Source: Anadara kagoshimensis (lineage: Eukaryota; Mollusca; Bivalvia; Arcoida; Arcidae). Taken from it: a stretch of 64,000 bases of DNA. Both the position numbers and the translations under genes were made by a program. The notes below the pieces were generated by a model. It ran no database searches. It was not told where the DNA came from and saw nothing but the letters and a program-made list of their open reading frames with translations. The stretch lies in contig CM037870.1 of the NCBI GenBank assembly GCA_021292105.1, positions 47,670,508 through 47,734,507 of the forward strand, written 5' to 3'. Shown one piece after another: positions 47,023 to 59,507 of the stretch (position 1 is the first letter of the stretch; the number at the start of each line of letters is the position of its first letter).

Positions 47023-48603
47023 GACTTGTCAATTTAGATTCATTATCTATTTATTTTCTAGATGTTACATCTTTCATATTACCCATTATCACTCTTAAAT
47101 CCTTAATGTCGTGAACCTCACTATGTTACATTTCCCGCCACTTATAATTCTGACGTCCTAACTTTGAGTATCAACGTTTACAATATTTACATGCTGTTAT
47201 ATGGCGATAAAATCGTCTATGTAGATTTTGTTATTAATATTTGTACTACATAGCTGTTCTTAAATCTGTGGTCAACCATTAAACGCAGAACAGAGAAAAA
47301 TGAATGACTGGACAGTTAAAACTGACATGAGGTTCATCAAATCTATCAAATGTCACTGATGTAAATAAAATTTATGTTACGGTAATGTTAAGGTGTTTAT
47401 CACACAGGTGTATATAAATAAATAAGAACATTCATACAAATGCTTCAAATACCTTGAGTAAATAATAAATCTATCCTTATTACTTGGTCCTCTTGTGTTT
47501 TCGGACTTTAGTCTTAAAATAGTATCAACAGCCTTACATTTTTACGTATGTAATCCATTGTAGTTGTACCAGGGTTGTTGATTCATGTATACATTATTTG
47601 GTAAATAACATATTAAAATAATGTTGTTAGATAAATAAAAACTTAATGACCCTGTAAATACTGCAATCGTAAAAGTTACAGTATTCAATCTCAATCTTTT
47701 TTTTTCGGAAAGGGGTAATTAAATAAACTGTTCTCTGGAGAACGACAACATCAACATTTTTGCATAAATGTTAATGTTAACATAGCCCATTTAGACTTTA
47801 TCCATGGGGTTATTTGGCAAAATAAAGACTCGGTGTCCCCATTGCCCCTTCTAGAATGAACACTGAAGCTATTTTGTGTCAAAACAGTATATATGCATTA
47901 TGGTTCAACTCATTTCGAGATTCTATGTGCATCATGAGAGCCATCGCGATGTAAATGCGACTTGGGAAATATCACTACCCCAAATTTCTTAATGTATTTG
48001 CGTTACTATAGTTACTGAAATCATGATTAATAATGTTTACAAACAAGTCTAAAGGGCACATGTTGCCGGAATGCCTTAGAAACCCGGACTAGGGAATGGT
48101 AACTCGAAAACTGGCGAACTCAAAGGTATTTCAACGACAACAAATACTTAACGCATACAAACACCTATCCATTTTTTTAATCAATCTTCTTTTAACTGTC
48201 CCTTAATCGGATTTTTGTGTAAAGCCCTTACTTGGCTATTTTTCACTATACAAAATGTCACAAATAGTCACCCCGGTATACGGTTCCTTAGAGGCTCATC
48301 GTTGACAGGTCATTTAAATACCTTTGAATCTTGGTTAAATCTGTGAAATTGAATTTTCACCTTCCCATTGTGTGCACATGGCGAGAAATACTTCTAGATT
48401 TCAGTCTGACCTAATAGGTAACGCAGGGTTCTTTATATAAGTCGGTATAAACTTGATATAAATAATGTATTTGGTAGTCGCGGTTTTCTATTCATCATGT
48501 GAATTCTAAACAAACTAGTTACAGGCAAACAAACACTTTGAAAGAATTTTAATTAAAATTATATAGAGTTTACTGTTTCCTGAAAGTCACAATTAATTTA
48601 CCC
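47020..48603. other. No gene or clear repeat recognised
   Basis: AT-rich, no splice-bounded open stretch that reads as protein on either strand. Confidence 0.4.
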
Positions 48604-48728
48604 ATCGTTTATCCACCCGGAGCAGCCAGTCTCACTTTCTTGGTGGAAGTTCAAACGTGAACGTTTTTAAGTTTTTTAATTTGCTTTTGGATTGTGATTT
48701 GGACATCCGGGATTGGTAGTTTGTTTTA
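48604..48728 (+). repeat. TTCCGGAG-family repeat, short copy
   Basis: CACCCGGAGCAGCCAGTCTC to GGATTGTGATTTGGACATCC. Confidence 0.5.
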
Positions 48729-49157
48729 TATTATTCCAATTATTATTACAAACTAAAATTTGAAACTGGGGTTCTTCAACTTCCTAATTGTTGTAATGTA
48801 TTGCTGCCTGGTTGTTGTGTGTTTCAATGAAAATACATCACAGGTTAATTCCTGAATTCCCGGAAGCATTTAACACATGACAACCAGGAAAAGAAAATAT
48901 ACTATCCCATTATTTAACAGTCGGTATAAACATAGGGACTTATTACACAAAAGCCTATCCCCGTCCTTACCTGCCTGTGGTTATTATCCTGAGTAATTAT
49001 GACAACACAATTAATAAACCACTGAATAGACCTCAGAAAGACCTCACTTACAGGTGCTTGTTACTTAAGTCAATGAACGGATGGCGTGAAAGTACTGTGC
49101 TGTATGTTTATTAGAGTTTAAACATACCTCAAGTATATAAAATCTTCAAAAAGAAAC

Positions 49158-49318
49158 CTACCCATCCCGGATGTCCAAATCACAATCCCAAAACAAAGTA
49201 AAATCTTTGAAACTGACAAATTAAGTTAAACACGTGAACTTCCAACAGGGAAGTGAGACCGGGGGTTCCGGAAGAGTACTCGCCTCCAGTTTAGCTAGCT
49301 ATACCTGCAACATGTGAA
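49158..49318 (-). repeat. TTCCGGAG-family repeat, minus orientation
   Basis: Reversed end TACCCATCCCGGATGTCC, core CGGGGGTTCCGGAAGAG, and TTTAGCTAGCTATACCTG. A second reversed copy lies at 49691-49815. Confidence 0.6.
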
Positions 49319-49328
49319 ATCAAAAGAA

Positions 49329-49583
49329 CTATAGGACGTTATGATAGTACACGCCAATGAGCGCAAGAATGCTCACAAAATAACTGAATCCGAAATGAGG
49401 CTTATGAAGTCTGGAAAAAATTACCAACACAAGTGATGAGAACTTATGAGCTAGTGACCTACTGCGCTTTGTAAAGCGAGAAACAAGGCATAAAGGCATA
49501 CAAAAAGCGTCGCCTAATGCTAAAGCTGTATCTAAAGTCATTGAAATAGTGTCGCCAAACAGGAACCATCTATGAAATTTCAA
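49329..49583 (-). other. Unassigned 84-codon hydrophobic ORF
   Basis: Encodes a stretch with two hydrophobic segments (TLDTALALGDAFCMPLCLV and FGFSYFVSILALIGVYY) separated by a basic patch. No family recognised. It lies between two inverted copies of the TTCCGGAG repeat. Confidence 0.15.
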
Positions 49584-49690
49584 AAATATACAGCAAGCCT
49601 CTCAAAAACTTAACACTTAAACGAAACCGGGAAAATCGCTATCAGTAAAACAAAACCATACAATATCATAAACATCAAATAAACATACTA

Positions 49691-49815
49691 ATCCATGTCT
49701 AAATCACACTCCCAAAGCAAAATAAAAACGTTGAAACTGACAGTTGGAGTTTAACACGTGAACTCCCACCACATAAGGAAGAAAGGCCGGGTATTCCGGA
49801 AGGGTAATCGTTTCC
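49691..49815 (-). repeat. TTCCGGAG-family repeat, minus orientation, second copy
   Basis: Reversed end ATCCATGTCTAAATCACAC, core CGGGTATTCCGGAAGGG. Confidence 0.55.
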
Positions 49816-50002
49816 AAATATAGTGTTTCAATGATGTTTGTTACTTCAGTTTTCGACAAGAAACCATCGTGTATTCTATTAAAAGCACCCAATTGTCCTC
49901 AAGCATTACAAAACTTGTGCATAAGCATAATTTATATATATAGCCTTACCAAACCCAATCTACTCCATCTTGGGTTCAAGAATAGTCTGCGTTGTAAGTT
50001 AC

Positions 50003-50126
50003 CCGGAATATCCTCCACAGTGTTCCAAGGAGTCACTAAAATAGAGTTCCTACGGACCCGTTTACTGGATGACAGATCCATATCAGATTTACTTCTGTCT
50101 TGTTCCCACATTTTGTTCATAAACAA
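50003..50126 (-). CDS. Candidate far-upstream coding exon of the PH gene
   Basis: Open from ATG at 50126: MNKMWEQDRSKSDMDL, then SSSKRVRRNSILVTPWNTV and EDIP, donor GTAACT in phase 1. Composition (charged, RRNS kinase-like site) looks coding. Its phase fits an exon at 38334-38386 entered at phase 1, which would give an N-terminally longer isoform. It may belong to another gene. Confidence 0.35.
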
Positions 50127-50129
50127 TTC

Positions 50130-52310
50130 CCAATAATTAATGAAATATTGATGAAATTTATTCCATGGAATTCGAACTTGTTTTGTACGTTGAAAACACA
50201 GAACTTTTACATATTATATAATTTCCATTTCATCTTACATTTCAGCATCAGATTGGTGTAAACATGATCTCCCATAGGTATTAAAACTCGCCATTAAAAC
50301 AATACAACCGGATATTAGCGCCATCAAACGTGTAATTTAAATCACAATTGCCCTAGAATTAAAACCATAAGTCTAAGAAATCCGTTATTTACGAAAATTT
50401 ACGATCCCTTCAAATAACACTGATTATTCGTTGTATCAATCCTTCGTACTATTTCGTTAGTTTTATAATTACGTCTCTTTAATACCTTTGAGGTAAATAT
50501 TGTCCGAAATATGTCATTATCTGTCCTTAATATCCTCATAAATAGCACCGTGATATAATTCCAAACATGGTTTTATCGCTCAAATATTGTTGTACATACA
50601 CACTGTCAGCCTGATCAACTCAAAGACGTTATTAGTACATTATTAGTGTTCATTCCTTTATCACACACATTTTTACTATAAAGATGATCCCTTGTCTAAT
50701 ACCTGTATACGGGTATACCAAAACTCATATCAATTATATGTCCAAGATGATAACGTTCCACAGCGGGAAATATATAAGTACTCACTGTTTAAAAGTTAAA
50801 GTATATGATATATTTTAGGATATTTTTGTATACAAATTGTAGAAATAACTCCGCCTTGAGTACAGATGAAGTGACACTACGGACACGCTTGACAACCATC
50901 TCATTTATTTCTCTACATGAAGCTCAGAAGTTTTACCTAATGTCAGAAGCCGTATATATACCTATATACGTTTTATAATTTAGTGTCCCCAGTTCAATAA
51001 GTATCTATGTATGTAAAGCAGTTTTTTGTATACCGTATTTCATTTAAAATTTTGTTTTTTCAACATAACCTTTCATATGTATATATGTAACTCGACTTGA
51101 CTTATATAAAACATTCAAGTTCTTAAGTCATCATCTGATATTTTTTCATCGTTTTTAGCAGTTTTAATCTAGCTTACACCCCGGGGCTTACACTATTGTA
51201 GTGCATGTCGATCTCCTTAATAAAGATACTCATATTTATAAGTGTATATCATAAATCATACGAAAATGAGATGGTTTTTATTTTTCATTTTCTCCGTTAA
51301 TTTTTTCCATGTGTATAAAAAGTACCAGTTACCGGTAGATGATTTACATTTTTGAGCAATTATAGCATGATTTTATACACAACCATGCGGAAAAAATAGA
51401 AAATTGTGTAATTTATGTATAATTTTACTTTAATTTTTAGATACATTGTTGAAGAAAAACAGACTTTTAAAAAGGATATGAAGCTTTTTAGATACTTTTT
51501 GATCACAGATAAAATCACAGGCATCAATACATATCGATGTTACAATATTTATGTATTGTAACTTAAAAAAATCAATTATATAAATAGACTAGTTAGTGCA
51601 ATTCAAGAATGACTGGTGAATACACAATGCAGAAAAACTGGGAAAGACATACCATCAGACCATGGGACTGAAAAACTTCATGATTAAAACGAAATATATG
51701 CTTCTAAAAGCGGCGTTCATAAACCCGTCCATTTTCTTTGTTATAGCTGAACTCTACTCGGATATTTCTGAACATTTTTCACTTACGTCCAATTATTTGT
51801 ACTCACGGGTGGCTTCTACAAAAGCTGAAGCCATGTTGATTTATGAGCATGGTTTTAGAATTATACAATTTTCCAATAAGACATTTCGTACCGTACTTTT
51901 TCTTTCACTTTAACTTTTTTTTTTTAAATATCTACAAATCTTTTAATAAGTATGTTGAACTGCAGGTGAATTTTATTTGGGGATTATCATTTATTGCTTG
52001 TAATTTCGATGCCAAGTTTAGTAAATCGGTCACCCACCGTAACATTTCTCCCCACGAAACTGTTTACTTGGCGGTAAACCACAAAAAAATTAACTCGCCC
52101 AAATACTCCCGCCCACAAAATTTTATGTAAAAAACTGAAAACATTATGCTTCACAGAAATGTTAAAAAAATTATTCTGCCACTTTAGGACTTTTTCTGTA
52201 AAAGTTTTAATTGTTGCAGATTGATAGAGTTACATCTACATATGACCGTTTAACTTAAGCCAAGAGAACAAATGAAGTTCTTCCACTGGTATTTATTAAT
52301 CTCCAGCTAT
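50130..52310. other. No gene or clear repeat recognised
   Basis: AT-rich, no exon seen. If the exon at 50003-50126 is real, its promoter would lie at the left edge of this stretch. Confidence 0.4.
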
Positions 52311-52312
52311 TA

Positions 52313-52450
52313 CACACGTGGCGGATGCAGCTAGCTAGACAGGAGATGTTTACCCTTCCAAAGCACCAGGCCTAATTTCCTCGTTGGAAGTTCACGTGTG
52401 TAGCCTAATTTGCCGGTTTCAAAATTTTTACTTTGCTTATGTTTATTTTT
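52313..52450 (+). repeat. TTCCGGAG-family repeat, short copy
   Basis: CACACGTGGCGGATGCAGCT, CCTTCCAAAGCACCAGGCC, TTACTTTGCTTATGTTT end. Confidence 0.55.
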
Positions 52451-52931
52451 TATTAATGCCAAAGCCACCGAGATAAAAAAAAATCAGAAAATCAATAAAA
52501 ACGTGTCTATCTTTTTACTTGGCGAAAATCCGGGCTTTGGCAAGTACAGAGCATATAAAGTTATATGAAGTCATATAACCCAATTCTTAACATCATTCTA
52601 TAAGTGTCTAACTTGCAGTCAAAATAATCTATCAAAATTTTACAAATATGACGGTTATCATAATAATCATCGAAATTTTCAAGTTTTTCAAATGATACGC
52701 TAACAATTTTTTTGCTAAGGTTAATCAGGATTTTAATTATCATCATTCGAGAAGCCTAATATGACACGTGTCGACTGTGTGAGTTGTTTTGATAAGTAGT
52801 TGAGAACTTCATTGTACGCCCACTTGTGCAAACATTTTTTAAAAATAAATTTTGATTAAGACATAATTTTGCTTTCAGATGCATGGCGACGTGATAATTT
52901 TAACGAAAAATAGATGTACTGTTCCGCATTT

Positions 52932-53153
52932 ACAGTACATCCCTGTCGAAAGGTCAACACTAGGCTAACGAATAAACCATCACCGAATCGAATCAGCACT
53001 CATCTGATTCTCTGTCCCTCGTTAGCAATGATATCTCGTTAGCTGCTACACAGTTATTTCGTCACTAGCTATCCATATTTCGGCTGCATGGTAGCCGAGC
53101 TTGGACTCCTTTTCGTCAAATGAGTGTTAAATTTTCGACAGGTCTGTACTGTA
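52932..53153. mobile_element. CAGTACAGACCTGTCG palindromic element copy
   Basis: Left end ACAGTACATCCCTGTCG, right end TTTTCGACAGGTCTGTACTG. Confidence 0.65.
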
Positions 53154-53419
53154 AAAGACCACTATTGATAATTATATCATTGATCTATTTAGTTGATTTA
53201 CTCCAGTACTTCAACATCACTTATAAATCTCATAAAGCACTTCAACCAGTACGTGACAGAATTTGATAAAATAAATACATATAATGTAATATACTGTATA
53301 TATTGTAATTTGTTTTATCATATCAATATTTTCATCAAGTGTTCAATTTGTCCAGAGGACAAAAACTGGTACCAGAGTCCTTGGTCTTTAGGCCATTATT
53401 GCGAGTTTTTGGTAAAATA

Positions 53420-53910
53420 TCCGGAAAACAACCTTGTGGAAAGGAATAATTCCTTGTTAAAAGCAAAATGGTTCAATGTCGATAGCAATGATTCCTTGGT
53501 TCATTTTAAAAAAACAATGATTTTTTTTTTGTCAAATGCAAAATGGTTCTTTTTAACTAGCAAAGGTTCTTTTTAACAAGCAGTGGTTACATGTCACAAC
53601 CAAAATGGTTTCCTTATCAAAAGCAATGATGTTTTGTCAAAATCAAAATGTGTAAAAACAGAAACAATGATACCTTGTCAAAACTAAAACGGATCTTTGT
53701 AAAAAAAAAAATGGTTCTTCGTAAAAACACTAGTTCCTTATCGACAACAAAATGGTTCTTCATCAAAAGCAAAATTGTTTATTTTCAAGAGCAATGATTC
53801 CTTGACAAAAAAAACGGTTCTTTGTAAAAAGCAAAAAACGATTCATTGTCAAAAGGAATGAATGATTCTTTGACGGAAAGCAAAATGGTTTCTTGGCGAA
53901 TATGCAAAAA
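53420..53910 (+). repeat. Degenerate ~30-bp minisatellite (GCAAAATGGTTCTTTGTAAA)
   Basis: More than twelve imperfect units alternating AAAATGGTTCTTT and CAATGATTCCTTG types. Produces long open frames by its composition only. Confidence 0.65.
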
Positions 53911-54299
53911 TGTTACGATAATATCAACGTTCTGTTCGTCACTCAGTATATACATGCGTTATATAAATCCTGTTGTTAATGTACCGATTAAAGACAGACT
54001 GATACGTGACAAACATACCAAAAACTGATTTATAGAACAAAATCCCTTTGAACAAAAAACAATACTTCTGGATTTAATTTAAGGTGATCACTAAATAATG
54101 ACCTATATGTGCGAAATCTTAGTCTATTGAATTTACATAGCATTGATTCTGGTACAATCAACCATGAAACATAAAATGGAGTTGTAGTGTATGGATCAGT
54201 TTGTATGATATTAAGAAGGTGTTTGTTTTGAGCATGAGCTAGCACTTCAATGTGAAGCTTTGTACCGATTTTAATTTGAACTGTGTTTACATCAACGCA

Positions 54300-54850
54300 G
54301 TCGAACATTTACATATGAAGTGTTGTTGGGCTTTTACATTTGTTTAGGCATTTGATGGTTTTTAACTTCATTGAAAAAACTTTGAAACCCTGAGTCATAT
54401 GACCAGAAGTTGATACTAGTATTTTAATACAATTAAAAACAGTTTTACAAGAATTATAACATTGAAATGTTGAGTGTATATGGCTTGTGACATTTGATGC
54501 TATGGAAATTTTATTAAAAGGAACCGCGTGATAAGAAAGTTGATATTTTAATAAAAGTTAAGAAAGCAGTTTTACAAGAATTATAATACAATGTATTAAA
54601 TTAATGTTAAGCATTTACATATCAAGTATTGTAGAGCTTACGACATTTGATTTTTTGAATTTTATTAAAAGGAACCATATGATTAAAAGTTGATATTTAA
54701 TTTTTTAAATATGAAAAAGCAGCTTCATAAGAAGTATAATATTGAAATGTTTTTTTTTTTGTGATTTTTAGATGTTAATGTTATTTTTAAAAAAACAAAA
54801 AATTAAATAGCAGGTTTATGGATTATAATATTGAAATACAACACACCAAT
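54300..54850 (+). repeat. Diverged ~150-bp tandem repeat
   Basis: About three units sharing ATTTTATTAAAAGGAACC, TGATTAGAAAGTTGATATTT-type text and TTTTACAAGAATTATAA..TTGAAATG. Confidence 0.55.
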
Positions 54851-54854
54851 TCAC

Positions 54855-56077
54855 ACCCACACACGTGTAACCAGACACATGCTTGTTGTTAACTGTTAAA
54901 CCGTACCCCAGGGTTCTATTATTATCCTCTCTGTGTTTTGAACTGTTTTTCCAACTTACTTATCTCGCATTAAAAACAAACAAAGACCATCCCCTGATTT
55001 ATATTATAAACAAAATATTATCTATCACAAAAACAAATTACTTTATAGAAGACTATTCTTTTGTTGTCCTAAAAGTTGTGATACTGTCCTACTGTTTTTT
55101 GAAGGTAGGTTAAACAAAATATACACAAGTCTCGTATGTAAACATAAATCATTTACGAATTAGGTTACGATCAGGACAAAATAGGTTCCCTCAACATAAA
55201 GGTGAAAAAGCAAAATACGATTGATGGGAATCGTCAGTATACCACGTGATCAATACCTCTTGACGTTTGTCCGAAATGGTTTGGAAAACGTTTGCGTCAC
55301 CAAATCCCGATATGACGTCATTTTATGCGGGAAAAACATAACCTTTTCGCACAAATGTTAGGGTGTATCATCAATACAAGTATTTTGCTGGCGAATGAAT
55401 GGAGTTTATTGCTTACAATAAGTTAGTTGCGAAAATCTTTGACTAAACGCCAATAAATTAAAATAAGCACTCTGAAGCTGCAAATTGTCTACTTGGTAAT
55501 ATTTTATGTGATCAACAAGATGCAATACAAAATATTAAATAAAACAAGATAACTACTGGTATTGGATGGAGACCATGTATAACAATACAAGGATATTTAA
55601 TGATAATGACAATTCATACCATGACGATCATTTAAAAAATCAAAAAAATATTCTTATTTTTATTTTTTATTTATTTTGCAAATAGTGGACCATTATTTCA
55701 GCAAGATGATCTAGTGAACCTACGGGCAGCTAATTGAATTCAACTGCTGTTGTTTATGTTGCTATGTAGCATAAGTTAGGACAGTTTCTTATTCAGCTCA
55801 ACCATAGTAAAATAGATTTTAAGTGCTGAAATTATGAAAACTAAATGAATTATAAAATTGGGATATAATTTGAAATGAACTTTCGACCTCACATCAAAAA
55901 CATATATGAATGATTTCATATAATGCATTTCTATCAAAGTCGTTAGATTATTTCTTCAACTTATTTGAGAATAAATGTGCCCACCATTGAAAAATACAAA
56001 AATACTCGAAATCAAACACCTGGAGTGCCTGAATACAGAAAGGAAAGATAGGGAATTACCTCGGCCGGTACATAGTA
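54855..56077. other. No gene or clear repeat recognised
   Basis: AT-rich, no exon-like stretch on either strand. Confidence 0.4.
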
Positions 56078-56078
56078 T

Positions 56079-56280
56079 AGTACAGACCTGTCGAAAGTTT
56101 AACACTTAGCCAAAGAAAAGTAGTAGAAGCTCAAATACCGAGTGGCCGAGATATGGATAACTTGTGGCCGTAAGGCTGCCAAGAGATATAAATCAGCTGC
56201 CGGGATATAGCCAATGAGGAATGGAGATTAACACTTATCCTTTAGCGTAGTGTTAATCCTTCGACAGGTCTGTGCTGTAC
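56079..56280. mobile_element. CAGTACAGACCTGTCG palindromic element copy
   Basis: Left end TAGTACAGACCTGTCGAAAG, right end CTTCGACAGGTCTGTGCTG. About 135 bp left of the giant palindrome. Confidence 0.65.
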
Positions 56281-56993
56281 CTCGGCCACTACCTCATTAT
56301 GATAATGTATGCCTATGATCTGTATGACCTGTACTGACGCTAAGTTAATGTGTCACAGTACACTGACAAGTAAGAAATATCACATATCTTGGGATCAATA
56401 AATTGTCCGTGGTGTGTAACAACTCCTAATGAAGTCCAACGCCTAATGAAGTCCGGACTTCATTAGGCGTTGACAATTTCGACGCCTAATGAAGTCCACA
56501 GATTGGGGCTCAAGACGAGGAGACTTTTTGATATTAAAAAAAAAGTCTCAAAATTTTACGACTTCGATTTAGACCAACTAGCAATAGCAACGTACATTCA
56601 GGCACATACATCGTGTGCTTTGTCCAACCTTTCCATACCCCGCAAAAATGTTTAGGGGGTATTTATACGAATCACCCTGTCCGTCCGTCCGTCCGTCGGT
56701 CCGTCAAAATATCGTGTCAGCTTTACATATGTAGCTTCCATGTCTATGAATGGATTTTAATCAAACATGGAACCAAAGTTATTGTCCGTCTGTCCGTCCG
56801 TTCGTCCGTCTGGATGTTGAGAAAGGGAGGTATTTGTCTCTCCAAAACCGTTATAGTTTTAACTCTTTTTGGGGAGGCATAAAAGCTACCAATCGAGAAC
56901 TATTGTTTAAATAATTGTAATCTAAGAATTTTACGGATGCAACTTGATTGCCTGATTGATTGATTGATTGATTTGTTAAATGTTTTTTTAGAT

Positions 56994-57190
56994 CTAGTCA
57001 AGAATATTTACTTATATCGAGACGTCACCAGCTATAGATGAAATATTTAAAGTTTTTGCCTTTGAGGTGCGTACAGTGTACAGGAAGGGTCTCCAACGAG
57101 CCATACTTTCTGTGATACATTGTTATCATGTGATGCATTGGTTTATCAGGTCTTTTCCGAAGGACCCCGTGACTTTCATTGCTACATGTA
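56994..57190 (-). mobile_element. SINE in the left arm of the giant palindrome
   Basis: Reversed tail TCAAGAATATTTACTTATAT, CGAGACGTCACC and body CCCCGTGACTTTCATT. The mirror copy is 59155-59372. Confidence 0.65.
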
Positions 57191-57747
57191 AATGACATTA
57201 ATAACACCCTGCTATTGTTTGCATTTTACAATATTTTAATTTTGCGTGCATTACCATGCATGTAATAAGGTGCCCGAAAATAATATTTATTTATTATTTA
57301 TTTATTTTTATCTATCTTCTCCGCTAAATTTCCCAACAAGGTTTCTTAGAATCCATCATACGTACATGTATATGAAATCAAAATTTGATTTTTCCCTCAA
57401 ACTTCCGTGCTTACTTTATCATCTGATGGATTTCATTAAGCTTTGAGGCAACAACACGGCTAACGATGTCCCATACTATTTCATCTTATTAAAAGTCTCC
57501 GTTTTAATCATAGTTTTTGTGCAACAGATATATGTTTATTTTTATCATGATAAAAAAGTTTTGCAGTGGCCTTTACATCAACTGTTTTAATAATTTTAAC
57601 GCGGAGGATCGTTGATATAGACAATATCTTGTTAGCAGTATTAGATTAAGTAGTAGTATACCTTTCTGAAGCTGAACTGTATTAGGCGTCGAGGTAACAT
57701 AACGCCTAATGAATTCCCTTATTATATCTTATTACATGTACATAGTG

Positions 57748-58200
57748 GACTTCATTAGGCGTCGGGGTAACATAACGCCTAATGAAGTCCCTTACTATAT
57801 CTTTGTACATAGTGGATTTCATTAGGCGTCGAGGTAACTTAACGCCTAATGAAGTCCCTTACTATATCTTTGTACATAGTGGATTTCATTAGGCGTCGAG
57901 GTAACTTAACGCCTAATGAAGTCCCTTACTATATCTTTGTACATAGTGGATTTCATTAGGCGTCGAGGTAACTTAACGCCTAATGAAGTCCCTTACCATA
58001 TCTTTGTACATAGTGGATTTCATTAGGCGTCGAGGTAATGTAACGCCTAATGAAGTCCATTACTATATCTTTGTACATAGTGGATTTCATTAGGCGTCGA
58101 GGTAACTTAACGCCTAATGAAGTCCCTTACTATATCTTTGTACATAGTGGATTTCATTAGGCGTCGAGGTAACGTAACGCCTAATGAAGTCCACTGTGTA
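57748..58200 (+). repeat. 67-bp tandem hairpin array, about seven units
   Basis: Unit starts GGATTTCATTAGGCGTCGAG at 57814, 57881, 57948, 58015, 58082 and 58149, exactly 67 bp apart, after a first unit at 57748. Each unit also has ACGCCTAATGAAGTCC, so every unit can fold. Units differ by one or two bases. Confidence 0.9.
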
Positions 58201-58402
58201 ATAATATATTCCTTTCACACAATTTTGATTACACACGTGACGGGTGTAGCTAGCTAAACAGGAGGTGCTTACCCTTCCGGAGCACCCGGCCTCACTTCCC
58301 TGGTGGAGGTTCACGTGTCTAACCTAACTTGTCAGTTCCAAAGTTTTTACTTTGCTTCTGGATTGTGGTTCGGAAATGGATAAGTATGTTTGTTTTTGAA
58401 TA
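58201..58402 (+). repeat. TTCCGGAG-family repeat inserted at the palindrome centre
   Basis: CACACGTGACGGGTGTAGCT, TTCCGGAGCACCCGGCCTC, GATAAGTATGTTTGTTTTTG. Hairpin units lie on both sides, in opposite orientation. Confidence 0.7.
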
Positions 58403-58406
58403 GTAA

Positions 58407-58660
58407 GGGACTTCATTAGGCGTTAAGTTACCTCCACGCCTAATGAAATTCATTTTGTTATAAGATATAGTAAGGGACTTCATTAGGCGTTAAGTTACTT
58501 CGACGCCTAATGAAATTCACTATGTACAAAGATATAGTAATGGACTTCATTAGGCGTTAAGTTACCTCGACGCCTAATGAAGTCCACTATATACATGTAA
58601 CGAGATATAATAAGGGAATTCATTAGGCGTTATGTTACCTCGACGCCTAATGAAGTTCAG
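58407..58660 (-). repeat. Hairpin array, inverted half (about four units)
   Basis: GGACTTCATTAGGCGTTAAG recurs about every 68 bp from 58410, with CGACGCCTAATGAA partners. Mirror of 57748-58200 but shorter. Confidence 0.75.
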
Positions 58661-59003
58661 CTTCAGAAAGGTATACTACTACTTTATCTAATACTGCTAA
58701 CAAGATATTGTCTATATCAACGATCCTCCGCGTTTTAACTCATTAAAACACTTGATATAAAGTCCACTGCAAAACTTTTTTTTCATGGTTGTTGCACATA
58801 AACTATGATTAAAACGGATGAAATACTATGGGACATCGTTAGCCATGTTGTTGCCTCGAAGCTTAATGAAAATCATCACATGATAAAGTAAGCACGGGAG
58901 TTTGGGGGAAAAAATCACATTTGATTTCATATACATGTACGTATGATGGATTCTAAGAAACCTTGTTGAGAAATTTAGCGGAGAAGATAGATAAAAATAA
59001 GAA

Positions 59004-59004
<1 letters not shown>

Positions 59005-59058
<54 letters not shown>

Positions 59059-59060
59059 AT
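59005..59060 (+). repeat. (AAAT)n microsatellite
   Basis: About 13 units in the right arm. The mirror position in the left arm (~57288-57310) has only a few. Confidence 0.9.
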
Positions 59061-59154
59061 ATTATTATATTTTGGGCACCTCATTACATGCATGGTAATG
59101 CACGCAAGATTAAAATATTGTAAAATGCAAAACAATAGCAGAGTGTTGCTAATG

Positions 59155-59372
59155 TTATTTACATGTGCAGCTCGGCATTTAGCAATGAAAGTCACGTTGT
59201 CCTTCGGAAAAGACCTGATAAACCAAAGCATCACATGATAACAATGTATCACAGAAAGTATGGCTCGTTGGAGACCCTCCCTGTACACTGTACGCACCTC
59301 AAAGGTAAAAACTTCAAATATTCCATCTATAGCTGGTGACATCTCGATATAAGTAAATATTCTTGACTAGAT
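59155..59372 (+). mobile_element. SINE in the right arm of the giant palindrome
   Basis: Body AATGAAAGTCACGTTGTCC, tail GCTGGTGACATCTCGATATA, TATTCTTGACTAG. Mirror of 56994-57190. Confidence 0.65.
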
Positions 59373-59395
59373 CTAAAAAACCCATTCAACAAACC

Positions 59396-59453
59396 AATCA
59401 ATCAATCAATCAATCAGTCGTTCAGTCAGCCAATCAGTCAGTCAGTCAGTCAG

Positions 59454-59507
<54 letters not shown>

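Noticed and set aside
53193-53576. 127-codon open frame
   Set aside because: The second half reads through the ~30-bp minisatellite; no motif and no splice context.
57748-58200. CRISPR-like array
   Set aside because: Regular 67-bp spacing, but whole units are near-identical with no variable spacers, and the host is an animal.
58953-59342. 129-codon open frame, minus strand
   Set aside because: Made of a SINE body and an (AAAT)n tract inside the giant palindrome; the FIYL repeats are microsatellite translation.
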